From: an uncultured Methylococcaceae bacterium | GTDB lineage: Bacteria; Pseudomonadota; Gammaproteobacteria; Methylococcales; Methylococcaceae | Direction of reading: 5' to 3' | NCBI GenBank assembly: GCA_903911305.1 | Contig: CAIWDB010000194.1 | Span: forward strand, 1-36,981 | Length of the DNA stretch: 36,981 nt | In this document: one piece after another, positions 10,516 through 21,545 of the stretch | Numbering within the stretch: the first letter of the stretch is position 1 | How the letters are laid out: the number at the start of each line of letters is the position of its first letter | Program-made: the position numbers and the translations under genes | Notes under the pieces: model-generated | Told to the model about the DNA's origin: nothing | Seen by the model: only the letters and a program-made list of their open reading frames with translations | Databases searched by the model: none

Positions 10516-11965
10516 TCAGTTCGTCCTTCCGGTTGACCGAGTTCGCGGCGATTCGCCCCGGCAGTTCTGCCGCAATTGCGCCAATATTGCCCGCGCCTGA
10601 GGTCAGCACAACATCGCCTGGACTGAGAATCTTCGACAAAGTGTCACCCAATTCCTCTGCTTTCGGTAGGAAAATGGGGTCAACCAAGCCTCTCAGTCGG
10701 ATGGCGCGGGACAATGACCGACCGCTCACGCCTGCTACAGGGGGTTCTCCGGCAGCATAAATGTCTAACAATATTAGCAAATCCACTTTTGACAATACGG
10801 CAACGAAATCTTCAAATAGATCCCGAGTACGGGTATAGCGGTGGGGCTGGAACACCACGACTAAACGCCTACCCGGAAATGCTTGCCTAGCGGCTTCCAA
10901 GGTTGCCGCCACTTCGCGGGGATGATGACCATAGTCGTCAACGAATGTGACTACGCCGTCTCCCAATGGAATTTCACCGTTGATTTGGAAACGCCTCCCT
11001 ATCCCCTTGAAGACGGCAAATGCCTTTTGTATGGCTTCGTCGCTTACGCCTAACTCGGTTGCAACGCCTATCACTGCCAAGGCATTTAGCACATTGTGGA
11101 TACCCGGTAAGTTCAGAGTCACCTCCAATTCGCTCTCGCATACTGACCTTTTCACTTTGAAACGGGTACTTAGCCCCTGCCTGACGATGTCTACGGCACG
11201 AATGTCGGCTTCGTTACTCAAGCCATAGGTTATCACTGGTTTATTGACGCTAGGGAGAATCTCCCGTATGCCCGGGTCGTCTACACACAAGACCGCCAAG
11301 CCGTAAAATGGCAGATGATGTAGGAATTCGATAAAGGTTTCCTTTAGCCGCTGATAGTCGCCGCCGTAGGTTTCCATATGGTCTTCATCAATGTTCGTGA
11401 CGATGGCGATCATTGGTTGTAGGTGCAGGAATGAAGCGTCGCTTTCATCCGCTTCGGCGACCAAATAATCGCCTTGGCCCAATTGGGCGTTAGTGCCTGC
11501 GCTATTCAACCTGCCTCCGATCACGAAGGTCGGGTCAAGCCCTGCTTCAGCCAATACGCTGGCGGTCAGGCTCGTGGTGGTGGTTTTGCCATGTGTGCCG
11601 GCTACGGCGATGCCATAACGGAACCGCATCAGTTCGGCGAGCATTTCGGCGCGGGAAACTACCGGGATTTTATGAAGTCGCGCAGCTTCCACTTCCGGGT
11701 TGGTGTTGTTGACTGCGCTGGAAATGACGACAACCTCGGCAGTTTTGACATTGTCGGCGCTATGCCCTACGAAAACCTCCGCGCCTAAACTGGATAAGCG
11801 TTTGGCATTTGCATTCAATTGCAAATCAGAACCAGAAACCGAGTAACCTAAGTTGATGAGTACTTCGGCAATGCCGCTCATACCCACTCCGCCGATGCCG
11901 ACGAAGTGAATTCTGCGTATGCGATCCATGCCGTATTTTTCGACCATGGCTTGAGGGTATCTCAT
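10508..11965 (-). CDS. murC: UDP-N-acetylmuramate-L-alanine ligase
   Basis: MurC adds L-alanine to UDP-MurNAc. The N-terminal Rossmann-like domain has GIGGVGMSG at 23-31; the ATP loop is GTHGKTTTT at 123-131; the central domain contains DESDASF and [12 protein letters not shown]; the C-terminal domain has [14 protein letters not shown] and FQPHRYTRT. The length of 485 is normal. The ATG overlaps the murG stop in an ATGA junction, supporting this start even though it precedes the conserved [10 protein letters not shown] segment by about 15 residues; Met13 is an alternative. Confidence 0.98.
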
Positions 11966-13029
11966 TGCTTGGCCTCGATTAGGCAGAACTCGGCGACCCG
12001 CTGTGCGGCATCAGGCTTGGAGAGGTTTTGGGCATTGCGGGCCATGGCGGCAATGCGTTCAGGGTTTTTAATTATGATTTTCAATTCCTCGGCCAATTTC
12101 TGTGGGGTTAATTCGGATTGTGGTAATAACAAGGCTGCGCCGGCATCCGCCATATATCTTGCATTTGCAGTTTGATGATCATCTATGGCAAGCGGGAATG
12201 GGACTAGCACGGAAGGGAGTGCTGCGGTGGCGAGTTCGCTCACAGTCATCGCGCCTGCACGGCAAATCACCATGTCGGCCCATCGGTAAGCTTCCGCCAT
12301 ATCCTGAATGAATGCTGTCACCGTTGCTTCGATTCCTAGCTTTTCATAAACAGCCTCGGTCACCTTGAGCATGGCATCTCCAGTTTGATGGCGAATCTCT
12401 AGCCTTTCACCCATCAAGGCAATTGCTTCTGGCACTATTTCATTTAATGCTTTGGCACCTAGGCTACCGCCCAAAATCAAAAGCTTCGCGGCTTTTTCCC
12501 TAGTTGGCCTGTTCACCGCCATGGCTTCCACTATGGATCGGCGTAACGGGTTTCCCACGAAAATAGCACCCGCTTTAGCCTTGAAGCTTCCCGGAAACGC
12601 CTCAAGTACCTTACTTGACCATCTTAATAAGAGACGGTTGGTTGTTCCCGGAATGCGGTTTTGTTCATGGATTACCAAAGGTATGCCAAATACCCTAGCC
12701 ATTATACCCCCAGGGCCAGCAACGAAACCACCCATGCCCAACACGACATCGGGTTTGAACCGGCGTAAAATCCTGCCAGCCTGCCAGCAAGCCACTAACA
12801 ATTTGAATGGTGCTTGCAACTTGGAGAACCAACCTTTGCCGCGAAAGCCAGCAATAGAGAGCCATTCTATTGGAATGCCTTCCTTCGGAACTAACCGGGA
12901 CTCCATCCCCGTGCGGGTACCCATCCATTTTACCTCGCAACCCTGTTGGAGTAACACATCAGCCACTGCCAGTGCGGGGAAAATATGGCCGCCGGTCCCT
13001 CCGGCCAAAATCATGACACGTGCGGCCAT
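11962..13029 (-). CDS. murG: Lipid II synthase (MurG glycosyltransferase)
   Basis: MurG transfers GlcNAc from UDP-GlcNAc to lipid I on the inner face of the membrane, making lipid II. The N-terminal glycine loop [12 protein letters not shown] starts at residue 10. [12 protein letters not shown] and [12 protein letters not shown] are the acceptor-side conserved segments, and [11 protein letters not shown] opens the C-terminal domain. [21 protein letters not shown] with DDHQTANAR binds the nucleotide sugar. It has 355 residues, with a 19-bp overlap with ftsW and a 4-bp overlap with murC. Confidence 0.98.
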   Translation of the reverse strand: MAARVMILAGGTGGHIFPALAVADVLLQQGCEVKWMGTRTGMESRLVPKEGIPIEWLSIAGFRGKGWFSKLQAPFKLLVACWQAGRILRRFKPDVVLGMGGFVAGPGGIMARVFGIPLVIHEQNRIPGTTNRLLLRWSSKVLEAFPGSFKAKAGAIFVGNPLRRSIVEAMAVNRPTREKAAKLLILGGSLGAKALNEIVPEAIALMGERLEIRHQTGDAMLKVTEAVYEKLGIEATVTAFIQDMAEAYRWADMVICRAGAMTVSELATAALPSVLVPFPLAIDDHQTANARYMADAGAALLLPQSELTPQKLAEELKIIIKNPERIAAMARNAQNLSKPDAAQRVAEFCLIEAKQ

Positions 13030-14213
13030 GCCGTCCTCTCCCTCGATACACCGCCACAGGACTCGACAATTTCACTCCGAACACGAAATAACAGCGCCAG
13101 TGCCGAACACATGACGATCATGCTGCCTCCGCCGTAGCTCATCAACGGGAGGGTAAGTCCCTTAGTCGGCAACATGCCCATGTTGACCCCCATGTTGATA
13201 AAAGCTTGCAATCCGAACCAAATCCCCAGTCCGTAGGCTATGTAAGCCGCAAAGGTATTGCCGACGCGCTCCGCCAAGCGACCAATCACGAATGCCCGCC
13301 ACACGATGATGGAAAACAAGAAAATGACTAAGAAAGCGCCCATCAATCCCAGTTCTTCACCAATCACCGAAAACAAAAAATCGGTATGGGCTTCAGGCAG
13401 GAAAAATAATTTTTGCACACTTGAGCCAAGTCCAACACCCATCCATTCTCCCCGACCAAAAGCGATCAGTGCTTGAGTCAATTGGAATCCGCTATTCAAT
13501 GGATCTTCCCAAGGTCGGAGGAAACTGGTTACCCGTACAACCCTGTAAGGGGAGGTATAAACTAGATAGACGGCACCTGATGCGGCAACGGCAAGTAAAA
13601 TGCCAAATTGCACCAAGCGCGCACCTGCCAAGTAGAGCATGCCCATGGCTACCGCCATGATGACAGCAGCAGAACCAAAGTCAGGCTCTTTAAGCAATAG
13701 AACACAGGCTAGGGCTAACATCGCCATTGGCCGGAGCATTCCCTGCCACGACGTTCTAACCATTTGCAGCCTATGGGTAATAAATGTTGCCATGTAGACG
13801 ACGGCAATCAGTTTGAAAACTTCGGAAACTTGTATCCTTAATCCTAGAATGCTTAACCAGCGTATACTGCCATTGACTTTCTTGCCCAATCCTGGGATCA
13901 GCACTAGCACCAAAAGCACCAAACCGAGTATGAATAATACGCGGGCGTTTTTTTCCCAGAAAACTAATGGCCTTGAGGCAACAAACACCGCCGCCCCGAT
14001 TCCTAAAAATACATGGACTAATTGGTGTTTAGGGAAATAAAAACTGTCATTGGCCAGTTTTTCACCTAAATGCAGGGAAGCGGATGCCACCATAATATAC
14101 CCAAGCACTAGCACACCCATGGAGACGCTGAGCAATACCGTGTCCAAATAGAAGCGCTTATGCCCCCATTGCAATACTAAACCCCGGCTTTTTCCGGCAA
14201 CAAGTGTTTTCAT
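13011..14213 (-). CDS. ftsW: Septal peptidoglycan glycosyltransferase FtsW (SEDS family)
   Basis: FtsW is a multi-spanning SEDS protein that polymerises lipid II at the septum together with FtsI. About ten hydrophobic segments are visible in 400 residues. Conserved SEDS elements include EPDFGSA with E176 and D178, the GVGLGSSVQKLFFLPEAHTDFLFSVIGEELG block, and the late GLTLPLMSYGGGS segment. The N-terminus is short and basic. Placement between murD and murG favours FtsW over RodA. The start overlaps the murD stop by 4 bp. Confidence 0.97.
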   Translation of the reverse strand: MKTLVAGKSRGLVLQWGHKRFYLDTVLLSVSMGVLVLGYIMVASASLHLGEKLANDSFYFPKHQLVHVFLGIGAAVFVASRPLVFWEKNARVLFILGLVLLVLVLIPGLGKKVNGSIRWLSILGLRIQVSEVFKLIAVVYMATFITHRLQMVRTSWQGMLRPMAMLALACVLLLKEPDFGSAAVIMAVAMGMLYLAGARLVQFGILLAVAASGAVYLVYTSPYRVVRVTSFLRPWEDPLNSGFQLTQALIAFGRGEWMGVGLGSSVQKLFFLPEAHTDFLFSVIGEELGLMGAFLVIFLFSIIVWRAFVIGRLAERVGNTFAAYIAYGLGIWFGLQAFINMGVNMGMLPTKGLTLPLMSYGGGSMIVMCSALALLFRVRSEIVESCGGVSRERTAWPHVS

Positions 14214-15586
14214 TTCGACATACCTCTTACAACTTCGGCAAACATGCGGCCACGCTCTTGATAATCTTTGTATTGATCCAAGCTTGCACAGGCAGGGGCC
14301 AGTAAAACAATATCACCCCGTTGTGCCAGCTTTCGGGCTGAAGCGACAGCCTGTGCCATATTGTCCACGCGCACCGTCTCCACGACTGGACTTAGCACTT
14401 GCTCAAGCAATGGTGCGTCTCGACCCATCAACACCGCTGCACGGACTTTTTCAGCCACTACTCCGGCAAGTTCGGAGAAGTCCGCGCCTTTGCCGTCACC
14501 GCCGGCTATCAAGACTACGGGTTCGTTCAAGCCTTCCAAGGCTGCAACGCATGCACCCACGTTAGTGGCTTTGGAATCGTTGATATAAGCAATCCCCTCT
14601 ATATCAGCCACCCATTGCATGCGATGATCCAAGCCTGAAAATTCCCGCATCGCCTTGATCATGGCGGCATCGGACAGGCTCGCTGCATCCCCTAAAGCAA
14701 TTGCTGCCAAGGCATTGGCAATATTGTGCCGGCCTTTGATGCGCAACTCGGAAGAAGGCATGATCGGCTGGTTGCCACGGCTTATCCAGCCTTGATGGTT
14801 CAAACGGTAGTCGGACTGTGAATTTTGTTTGACGCTGAACCGTACACAGCGACGGTTTGGTTCTGCCATGGATTCAACCAAAGGGTCATCCGCATTCAAC
14901 ACCATAAGCCCATTCCCGTTGAAAATCCGTTTTTTGGTATCGGCATAGTCGTTTAAACCAGCGTAACGATCCATATGGTCAGGGCTGATATTTAACACAG
15001 TGGCCGCTTCTGCCTGTAGTAGATTGGAACGTTCGAGTTGGAAGCTGGACAGTTCTAAAACATACAAGTCGGCATCATCGTTCAGCAAATCCATCATGGG
15101 TGTTCCTAAATTCCCGCCGACTTTGACCCTCCGATTGTCTTCCGCTGCCATCAAACCCAACAAGGTCGTGACTGTGCTTTTGCCGTTTGATCCGGTAATG
15201 CCAATAATTGGCGCTTTGGCCATGCAAACAAATAAGTCCAAGTCGCCAAAAACGGGTGTGCCTGAGAGCATGGCTTGTCGGATCAACGGTGTTTCCAAGG
15301 GCACCCCGGGGCTAACGACTAAGTGGGTTGCCCTGGTAAATGCCAACGAGTCGAAGCCATTTAAAAATACCGCGACATCGGGAAGGAACTCTCGCAATTC
15401 GATTAAGCCTGGCGGTTTTGCCCGCGTATCGGTGACCGCCAATTGGATGCCCATATTGGATAAAAACCGAGCCACTGACAAACCTGTAGCGCCCAGTCCC
15501 ACCACTAAGACTCTGGACGAACTATCAAGCCCAAGCTTGGAAAGCATTTTCTGATTGGATATAGGTTCATGCATGGTTGGTGTCAT
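14210..15586 (-). CDS. murD: UDP-N-acetylmuramoylalanine-D-glutamate ligase
   Basis: MurD adds D-glutamate to UDP-MurNAc-L-Ala. The N-terminal domain has GLGATGLSVA at 30-39, the ATP loop is GITGSNGKSTVTTL with K136, and LNISPDHMDRY and the DSKATNVGA segment follow. The length of 458 is normal. The ATG at 15586 sits directly against an AAGGA, too close for good initiation; Met5 (ATG at 15574) is a credible start. It lies seven bases after mraY. Confidence 0.97.
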   Translation of the reverse strand: MTPTMHEPISNQKMLSKLGLDSSSRVLVVGLGATGLSVARFLSNMGIQLAVTDTRAKPPGLIELREFLPDVAVFLNGFDSLAFTRATHLVVSPGVPLETPLIRQAMLSGTPVFGDLDLFVCMAKAPIIGITGSNGKSTVTTLLGLMAAEDNRRVKVGGNLGTPMMDLLNDDADLYVLELSSFQLERSNLLQAEAATVLNISPDHMDRYAGLNDYADTKKRIFNGNGLMVLNADDPLVESMAEPNRRCVRFSVKQNSQSDYRLNHQGWISRGNQPIMPSSELRIKGRHNIANALAAIALGDAASLSDAAMIKAMREFSGLDHRMQWVADIEGIAYINDSKATNVGACVAALEGLNEPVVLIAGGDGKGADFSELAGVVAEKVRAAVLMGRDAPLLEQVLSPVVETVRVDNMAQAVASARKLAQRGDIVLLAPACASLDQYKDYQERGRMFAEVVRGMSK

Positions 15587-15593
15587 TCCTTTG

Positions 15594-16676
15594 CTATCTT
15601 AGTTTCAAAGTGGCCAAGCCAGACAATACTAATACCACCGTAATAATCCAGAATCGGACTATGACTCGTGGTTCCGGCCAACCTTTCAACTCAAAGTGAT
15701 GATGTATAGGAGCCATGCGGAAAATTCGCTTTCCAGTCATTTTGAAGGAAAGCACTTGGAGCATGACGGACAGGGTTTCCATCACAAAAACCCCCCCCAT
15801 GATCATTAATACAATTTCCTGTCTCACCAGCACGGCTAAAACGCCTAGGCCACCCCCCAAGGCCAATGCGCCAACATCCCCCATAAATACTTGGGCGGGG
15901 TAGGTGTTAAACCATAAAAAACCCAAGCCTGCTCCGACCAATGCGCCGCAAAACACGACCAACTCGCCTGATTTGGGTAGAAAGGGAATGCCTAGGTATT
16001 CAGAAAAATGGCTATTGCCGGAAGCGTAGGCAAATATCCCCAGTGCCCCACCCACTAACACAGTGGGCATGATTGCCAAACCATCCAATCCATCGGTTAA
16101 GTTGACTGCGTTGCTGGTTCCAACGATGACGAAATAGGTCATCAACACATATACCCACCCCATGTCAAAAGTGATGTTTTTAAAGAAAGGGACTATAAAT
16201 GTTGTTTCCGCCGGTAGGCTTGCCGTGTAATAAAGATACAAGGCTGCGGACAAGCCAAAAATAGATTGCCATAGATATTTGTGTTTGGCGGCCAATCCCT
16301 TGCTGTTGCGTAAAACCAGTTTTTTATAATCGTCTATAAACCCAATCACGCCAAAGGCGAGCGTCAACAATAAGGTCACCCAAACGTAACGATTGCCCAA
16401 ATCAGCCCACAAAAGCGTGCTAATGGCAATCGACACCAGTATAAGTGCGCCACCCATGGTGGGAGTTCCCGCCTTGGAAAAGTGGGATTGGGGTCCGTCT
16501 TGGCGAATGCTTTGACCAATCTTATAGCGGCTTAATCGGCGGATCATGCCCGGCCCTACGATCAATGAAATCACCAAGGCTGTCAAAACGCCAAGAATGG
16601 CGCGGAATGTCAAATAATGGAAAACACGGAAAACATCAATATAGTTTTCCAGCAATAATGCCAGTTTTAGCAACAT
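15594..16676 (-). CDS. mraY: Phospho-MurNAc-pentapeptide transferase MraY
   Basis: MraY moves phospho-MurNAc-pentapeptide from UDP to undecaprenyl phosphate, forming lipid I in the inner membrane. In 360 residues about ten transmembrane segments are visible. The catalytic and magnesium-binding signatures are DDYKK in the second cytoplasmic loop region, [10 protein letters not shown] at 192-201, [10 protein letters not shown], and the HHH motif at 325-327 (APIHHHFE). The N-terminus [20 protein letters not shown] is typical. It overlaps murF by 10 bp. Confidence 0.98.
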   Translation of the reverse strand: MLLKLALLLENYIDVFRVFHYLTFRAILGVLTALVISLIVGPGMIRRLSRYKIGQSIRQDGPQSHFSKAGTPTMGGALILVSIAISTLLWADLGNRYVWVTLLLTLAFGVIGFIDDYKKLVLRNSKGLAAKHKYLWQSIFGLSAALYLYYTASLPAETTFIVPFFKNITFDMGWVYVLMTYFVIVGTSNAVNLTDGLDGLAIMPTVLVGGALGIFAYASGNSHFSEYLGIPFLPKSGELVVFCGALVGAGLGFLWFNTYPAQVFMGDVGALALGGGLGVLAVLVRQEIVLMIMGGVFVMETLSVMLQVLSFKMTGKRIFRMAPIHHHFELKGWPEPRVIVRFWIITVVLVLSGLATLKLR

Positions 16677-18034
16677 AGATCTGCCCCTGTCCGAAGTGCT
16701 TCGATGACACGCTCCATGTGTTGGCTACGCGAGCCTTTAACCAATAAAGCCACATTTGGGTTTAATTCTGATTTTATTCTTTCGATTAATTCGTCCTGCT
16801 GAATAAAATAATCTGCGCCTTCCCCAAATGCCTCAACCGCTTTGTTTGCAAGAGGCCCGGTTGCAAATAAGCGTACTACCCCTAGTGATTTTGCGATTTT
16901 TCCCAGTTCAGCATGAAGTTCGGCACTGGTTTCTCCCAACTCGCCAATAGCACCCATGGCAATCCATGGTTGCCCGGGCATTTCGAGCAGGACCTCCAAG
17001 GCAGCCTTGAAGGAAGAAGGATTGGCATTGTAAGTGTCGTTGATGAGTAAAGCCCCGTTGGCCGCCCGGTCGGGTTGGATTCGCCCGGACACTGGCATCA
17101 AGTGCGACAACCCCTGTTGGATTTGTTCGAAACTCACACCCAAAGCCAAACAGCTTGCTGCTGCTGCCAAGGCATTGGCAACATTATGCCGGCCGGCTAG
17201 ATTTAAAGAAATGTCATGCCTCTTTCCCAAATATTCGCAGCTAAAGTGAGTTTTGAATAACTCTCCTTCCCAACTGACATTGACGGAATCTGCCACTCCA
17301 CGGATATTGGCTCCCTCAGAAAAGCCGAAACTGATTACTCTGCGAGCGCCGGCCAATCCCTGCCAGAAGCCAAAAAACAAGTCATCGGCATTAAGAATGG
17401 CAATGCCGTTATCGTTCAAGGCTGTGATGATCTCGCCTTTCCCTTGGGCAATTCCCTCACGGCTGCCAAAACCTTCCAAATGCGCTTCACCCGCGTTGGT
17501 AATAAGGGCTACATCGGGTTTGGCCAGGTTTGCCACGTAGGCAATTTCGCCTAGATGATTGGCTCCCATTTCAATCACCCCATAACGGTGTTCCTGAGTA
17601 AGGCCCATCAGGGTAAGGGGTACGCCAAAATCATTGTTGAGATTGCCGCGTGTGTTCAAAACTTTGGCATTGACGGACAAAATCGCAGCAATCATTTCCT
17701 TAACTGTGGTTTTGCCGTTGCTTCCAGTGAGTCCTATAATCTTACCGTCAAATCGCTTACGCCAAGCAGCGCCTAATAGGCCGAGTGCAATACGCGAGTC
17801 GGCCACACGCATTTGGGGGAGGGATGAATCCACCCAGCGTTCAACGACAGCGGCGCAAGCGCCCATTTGTTTGGCTTTGCCAACGAAATTGTGAGCGTCA
17901 AAACGCTGGCCACTGATGGCAACAAAAAGATCGCCTGGCTTCAATGTCCGGGTGTCAATGCTGACCGAATTGAATTCAACGTCCTCAGCATTCACTTCAC
18001 CCTTAAGGATGGGGGTAAGTTCACTCAGGCGCAT
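16667..18034 (-). CDS. murF: UDP-MurNAc-tripeptide-D-Ala-D-Ala ligase
   Basis: MurF adds the D-Ala-D-Ala made by Ddl, completing the cytoplasmic pentapeptide precursor. The N-terminal domain has [18 protein letters not shown], the ATP loop is [14 protein letters not shown] with K108, and [23 protein letters not shown] and [10 protein letters not shown] are family hallmarks. The 455-residue length is typical. It overlaps murE and mraY by 10 bp each, suggesting translational coupling. Confidence 0.98.
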   Translation of the reverse strand: MRLSELTPILKGEVNAEDVEFNSVSIDTRTLKPGDLFVAISGQRFDAHNFVGKAKQMGACAAVVERWVDSSLPQMRVADSRIALGLLGAAWRKRFDGKIIGLTGSNGKTTVKEMIAAILSVNAKVLNTRGNLNNDFGVPLTLMGLTQEHRYGVIEMGANHLGEIAYVANLAKPDVALITNAGEAHLEGFGSREGIAQGKGEIITALNDNGIAILNADDLFFGFWQGLAGARRVISFGFSEGANIRGVADSVNVSWEGELFKTHFSCEYLGKRHDISLNLAGRHNVANALAAAASCLALGVSFEQIQQGLSHLMPVSGRIQPDRAANGALLINDTYNANPSSFKAALEVLLEMPGQPWIAMGAIGELGETSAELHAELGKIAKSLGVVRLFATGPLANKAVEAFGEGADYFIQQDELIERIKSELNPNVALLVKGSRSQHMERVIEALRTGADLCC

Positions 18035-19554
18035 AATGTTCTCCGTTTTTCCGCAAGGCCAAGCAATTGGCTGACGAACTCGCGGTCGCTGAATGAGTGT
18101 TTAACCCCCCCAACTTCTTGAGTGTCCTCATGGCCTTTGCCAGCCACCAACAGCACGTCATTTGGGCTAAGCTTTTCGATGGCGTGGGTTATAGCCAAAC
18201 GCCGGTCACGCATCACGGTTATGTCCTTTCGGTTGCAACCGCTGATTATTTCTTCAATAATGGCGTCTCCGCACTCGGATCGGGGATTGTCATCGGTCAA
18301 TATCACACGGTCGGCAAGCCGCTCGGCAATGGCACCCATATGAGGGCGTTTTCCTCGGTCCCGGTCGCCACCGCAGCCAAACACCACCCATAATAAGCCT
18401 TTGCAATGCAATCGCAGGCTAGATAATGCTTTTTCAAGTGCATCAGGGGTATGTGCGTAATCGACTACGGCAGTAGCCCCTTCTCTACCGCAAAACCGTT
18501 CCATACGGCCAGGCACTGCGCTGACATTCTCCAGTCGCTGAGCCACTTCGGTCAGGGGGAAACCTTTTGCCAGCAATACAGCAATGACACCCATGAGGTT
18601 TTCAACATTGAAGCCGCCAAATAGGGGGGAAGTGATGCGAGTTTCCTGTGTGCCAAAGCGGACATCAAACGAAAGGCCATCTTGGGTGTGTTTGATGGCC
18701 GAAGCATGGGCGATCTCAATGCCGTCGATTTTTTTAAGCGTGTCGGCCAAGGTATATCCAATTTTTCTGAGTGGGCCTTTGGCTTTTGCCATGACTGCGT
18801 TGGCGCTTTTGTCGTCTAGATTGAACGCGATGAATTTCAACCCGGGCCATGAAATTAAGCGCAATTTGGCTTCCAAATAAGCCTCCATGGTCAAATGGTA
18901 ATCCAAGTGATCGCGGCTGAGGTTAGTGAACAAGCCGCCTTCAAATCGGATGCCATTGAGACGCCCTTGGTGCAAACCATGGGATGACGCTTCCATTGCA
19001 ACATGGACGAATGATTGCGTTTGCAATTTAGCCAACAGGGAATGCACTTTGATAGCGTCAGGTGTGGTATGGTCTGTCGGATGAAGTGAACCCGGTTGGC
19101 CCCAGCCCAATGTGCCGATGACCGCCGACGGTTCACTTTGTGCCAAGGCACTGGCGAGGAAATGGCTGCACGAGGTCTTACCATTAGTGCCTGTTATGCC
19201 AATCACGCTCATATTCAAGGACGGTTCGCCGTAAAAACGGTCGGCGATAAAGCCGATCTGTTGGCCTAATTCATTGACTGGCAGACAGGGAATGCCCAAG
19301 CCGGTGGGAACTAAATCCATGCCTCCCCCCGCAGGGTCGAACAGGATTGCGCAAGCACCGGCAGCAGCGGCTGCCGTCGCGTGACGAATGCCATGGGATT
19401 GGGTGCCCGCCAAGGCAAAAAACAAGTCCCCGGCTTGCACTTTTCTACTGTCGAGACACAGCCCCCGAATCTCAACGGAGGAATTACCGGCACTATCCAC
19501 CCAACCGGACAAAAGCCGGGAAAGCGGTAGGCCGGTTGCCCGAATTTCCGTCAT
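18025..19554 (-). CDS. murE: UDP-MurNAc-L-Ala-D-Glu:meso-diaminopimelate ligase
   Basis: MurE adds the third amino acid of the stem peptide. SRKVQAGDLFFAL marks the N-terminal domain; the ATP loop TGTNGKTSCSHF has K126. HTTPDAIKVH and EASSHGLHQGR are the conserved central motifs. D422-N423-P424-R425 is the DNPR signature that selects meso-diaminopimelate over lysine. The length of 509 is usual. The start overlaps ftsI by 4 bp (ATGA). Glycine- and alanine-rich loops at the N-terminus look ordinary. Confidence 0.98.
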   Translation of the reverse strand: MTEIRATGLPLSRLLSGWVDSAGNSSVEIRGLCLDSRKVQAGDLFFALAGTQSHGIRHATAAAAAGACAILFDPAGGGMDLVPTGLGIPCLPVNELGQQIGFIADRFYGEPSLNMSVIGITGTNGKTSCSHFLASALAQSEPSAVIGTLGWGQPGSLHPTDHTTPDAIKVHSLLAKLQTQSFVHVAMEASSHGLHQGRLNGIRFEGGLFTNLSRDHLDYHLTMEAYLEAKLRLISWPGLKFIAFNLDDKSANAVMAKAKGPLRKIGYTLADTLKKIDGIEIAHASAIKHTQDGLSFDVRFGTQETRITSPLFGGFNVENLMGVIAVLLAKGFPLTEVAQRLENVSAVPGRMERFCGREGATAVVDYAHTPDALEKALSSLRLHCKGLLWVVFGCGGDRDRGKRPHMGAIAERLADRVILTDDNPRSECGDAIIEEIISGCNRKDITVMRDRRLAITHAIEKLSPNDVLLVAGKGHEDTQEVGGVKHSFSDREFVSQLLGLAEKRRTLCA

Positions 19555-21272
19555 ATGACGCCGTCCTTCACAGCCACTAAAGGCGGTTTGGACTCTTGGT
19601 CCGGCGGGATGTTCAGCAATCGTAAGGCACCTTCCATGACGCTGGAAAACACAGGGGCGGAAACTGCACCGCCGTAATACTCTCCGGCGGATGGCTCATC
19701 AATCATGACGATCATGACCAATCGTGGATCGCTTGCTGGCGCCATTCCGGCAAATAGGGCCAAATAACTATTATCGGTATAACCGCCCCTTGCGCCAATT
19801 TTCTTCACCGTCCCTGTCTTTCCTGCGACTCGGAAGCCATTGATGCTGGCCTTGAGTGCCGTGCCATCGCGGGAAACCACATTCTCAAGCATGGAACGGA
19901 CACCGATGGCCGTTTTTGCCGACATTATTTGATGTGATTCGACAGGTTTATCCCGCTTCAGCAAGCCAACCATTGGCATCACACCATCGTTCGCCAAGGT
20001 CAGATAAGCGCGACCAAGTTGTAGCAATGAGGTGGACAAGCCATAGCCAAATGCCATTGTCGCTTTCTGGAACGGTCTCCATTGGTTATGGTCGGCAGAT
20101 AAGCGTCCGCTGGTTTCGCCGGGAAAGCCAGTTTCCAAGGGTTGTCCGAAGCCAAGGTTATTGTAGAAAGCCCAAAACTTGCTTGATGGCAGGTTCAGTG
20201 CAATCTTTGATACGCCGACATTGCTGGATTTTTGCAAGATATGGGCAACATCCAACGCTCCGTAATTATGCGTATCCCTGACCACGTTGGGTCCTATGTG
20301 CATTGGCGATGTGTCGAAGACAGTGGTTTGCTTGACCGTACCCAACTCCATGGCGCAGGCGACAACGAATGGTTTGATCGTGGAGCCGGGTTCAAACACG
20401 TCGGTCATTGCACGGTTGCGGGAAACATTCCCACTGATTTTTCCTCGGCTGTTTGGGTTGAAAGAAGGCTGGTTCACCATTGCCAGCACTTCGCCATTCT
20501 TGGCATCCAGCAAAACCAAAGAACCTGAACGCGCTTTGTTTTGGATGACGGCTTTTTTGAGTTCTCGGTAGGCTAAATATTGAAGCCTTTGGTCGATGCT
20601 CAGGGAAAGGTCCTTGCCCGGTTCTGGCAAGCGAACATTTTCCAGGTCTTCAATGACATGCCCTTTACCGTCGCGCATAATCCACTTCTGTCCGGCTACG
20701 CCTTTAAGCCAGTCGTTATAAGCCAATTCCATGCCTTCCTGTCCGTCATCTTCAAGATTATTAAAACCGATTAAATGCGCGGTGACTTCACCCGCCGGGT
20801 AATAGCGTTTGAACTCACGGTCTGCATAGACGCCTTGCAATCCCAAAGCAATCGCTTGGTCAGCCAATTCGGGGCTAATTCTTCTCTTCAGATAGACGAA
20901 GCCTCGGCTAGAGTCATCAGCATGTTCGTGAAACTCTTTTGTGGAAATCCCAAGCACATCACAGAGCGATTTGATGTCTTTTTCCGACGCATCGAATTCT
21001 TTTGGGTTGATCCAAACTGACTTGACAGGTGTGCTGATTGCCAGTAGTTCACCGTTGCGGTCAAGCAGGCGCCCACGATGCGCTGCCACTGATACCAAGC
21101 CGTCATGACGTATATGGCCTTCATGTTGCAAGAATTGCCTGTCCAGCACTTGTAGATTGACCGCTCGTGCAACAAGCACCAGCATACCTAGCATCAATGC
21201 GCCAAGGAGGACACTCCATCGCTTGGAATAATCGGTTTCCACTGCCATTCTGGGGCGTACAGCTTTTATCAT
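19551..21272 (-). CDS. ftsI: Septal peptidoglycan transpeptidase FtsI (PBP3)
   Basis: FtsI crosslinks septal peptidoglycan as partner of FtsW. A cytoplasmic N-tail is followed by one membrane anchor at about residues 20-38, a PBP-dimer pedestal domain (SVAAHRGRLLDRNGELLA, YPAGEVTAHLIGF), and the transpeptidase domain. The active-site motifs are S297TIK300, S349SN351 and K485TGT488. The 573-residue length is normal. Start at 21272 has AGG upstream; Met9 is an in-frame alternative. It lies 15 bases after ftsL. Confidence 0.98.
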   Translation of the reverse strand: MIKAVRPRMAVETDYSKRWSVLLGALMLGMLVLVARAVNLQVLDRQFLQHEGHIRHDGLVSVAAHRGRLLDRNGELLAISTPVKSVWINPKEFDASEKDIKSLCDVLGISTKEFHEHADDSSRGFVYLKRRISPELADQAIALGLQGVYADREFKRYYPAGEVTAHLIGFNNLEDDGQEGMELAYNDWLKGVAGQKWIMRDGKGHVIEDLENVRLPEPGKDLSLSIDQRLQYLAYRELKKAVIQNKARSGSLVLLDAKNGEVLAMVNQPSFNPNSRGKISGNVSRNRAMTDVFEPGSTIKPFVVACAMELGTVKQTTVFDTSPMHIGPNVVRDTHNYGALDVAHILQKSSNVGVSKIALNLPSSKFWAFYNNLGFGQPLETGFPGETSGRLSADHNQWRPFQKATMAFGYGLSTSLLQLGRAYLTLANDGVMPMVGLLKRDKPVESHQIMSAKTAIGVRSMLENVVSRDGTALKASINGFRVAGKTGTVKKIGARGGYTDNSYLALFAGMAPASDPRLVMIVMIDEPSAGEYYGGAVSAPVFSSVMEGALRLLNIPPDQESKPPLVAVKDGVI

Positions 21273-21287
21273 CGCCAGACCTGTTTG

Positions 21288-21545
21288 TTAAGGTTTGATG
21301 TAAATTATTGAATCTCTTTGTGGCATTCCCATGCCTAATCGACCACGCGCCAATTTTTCGATTCGGCTATGTTCGGCCCACGTGTTTTGTTCCAGTTGCA
21401 GTTGACCCAACTCCATGTCGTAGGCTTCCAATTCCTGTCCAATTCGGTTCTTGTCGTCATTCAACATCCGCCACCGATGAATTGTGTATTCGACACACAA
21501 GGCAGACGCCACCAAAATCACTAGTAAAACCATTACACTTCTCAT
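21288..21545 (-). CDS. ftsL: Cell division protein FtsL
   Basis: FtsL is a small bitopic protein that pairs with FtsB through a periplasmic coiled coil and helps activate FtsWI. In 85 residues there is one transmembrane helix (about 4-20) followed by a coiled-coil stretch with heptad hydrophobics (MLNDDKNRIGQELEAYDMEL) and the family C-terminus IEKLARGRLGM. Sequence identity within this family is low, so position between rsmH and ftsI is important evidence. It overlaps rsmH by 4 bp. Confidence 0.93.
   Translation of the reverse strand: MRSVMVLLVILVASALCVEYTIHRWRMLNDDKNRIGQELEAYDMELGQLQLEQNTWAEHSRIEKLARGRLGMGMPQRDSIIYIKP

Noticed and set aside
14284-15554. Several plus-strand open frames opposite murD (up to 184 codons)
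   Set aside because: They are antisense to a well-supported enzyme gene and show no protein-like features.
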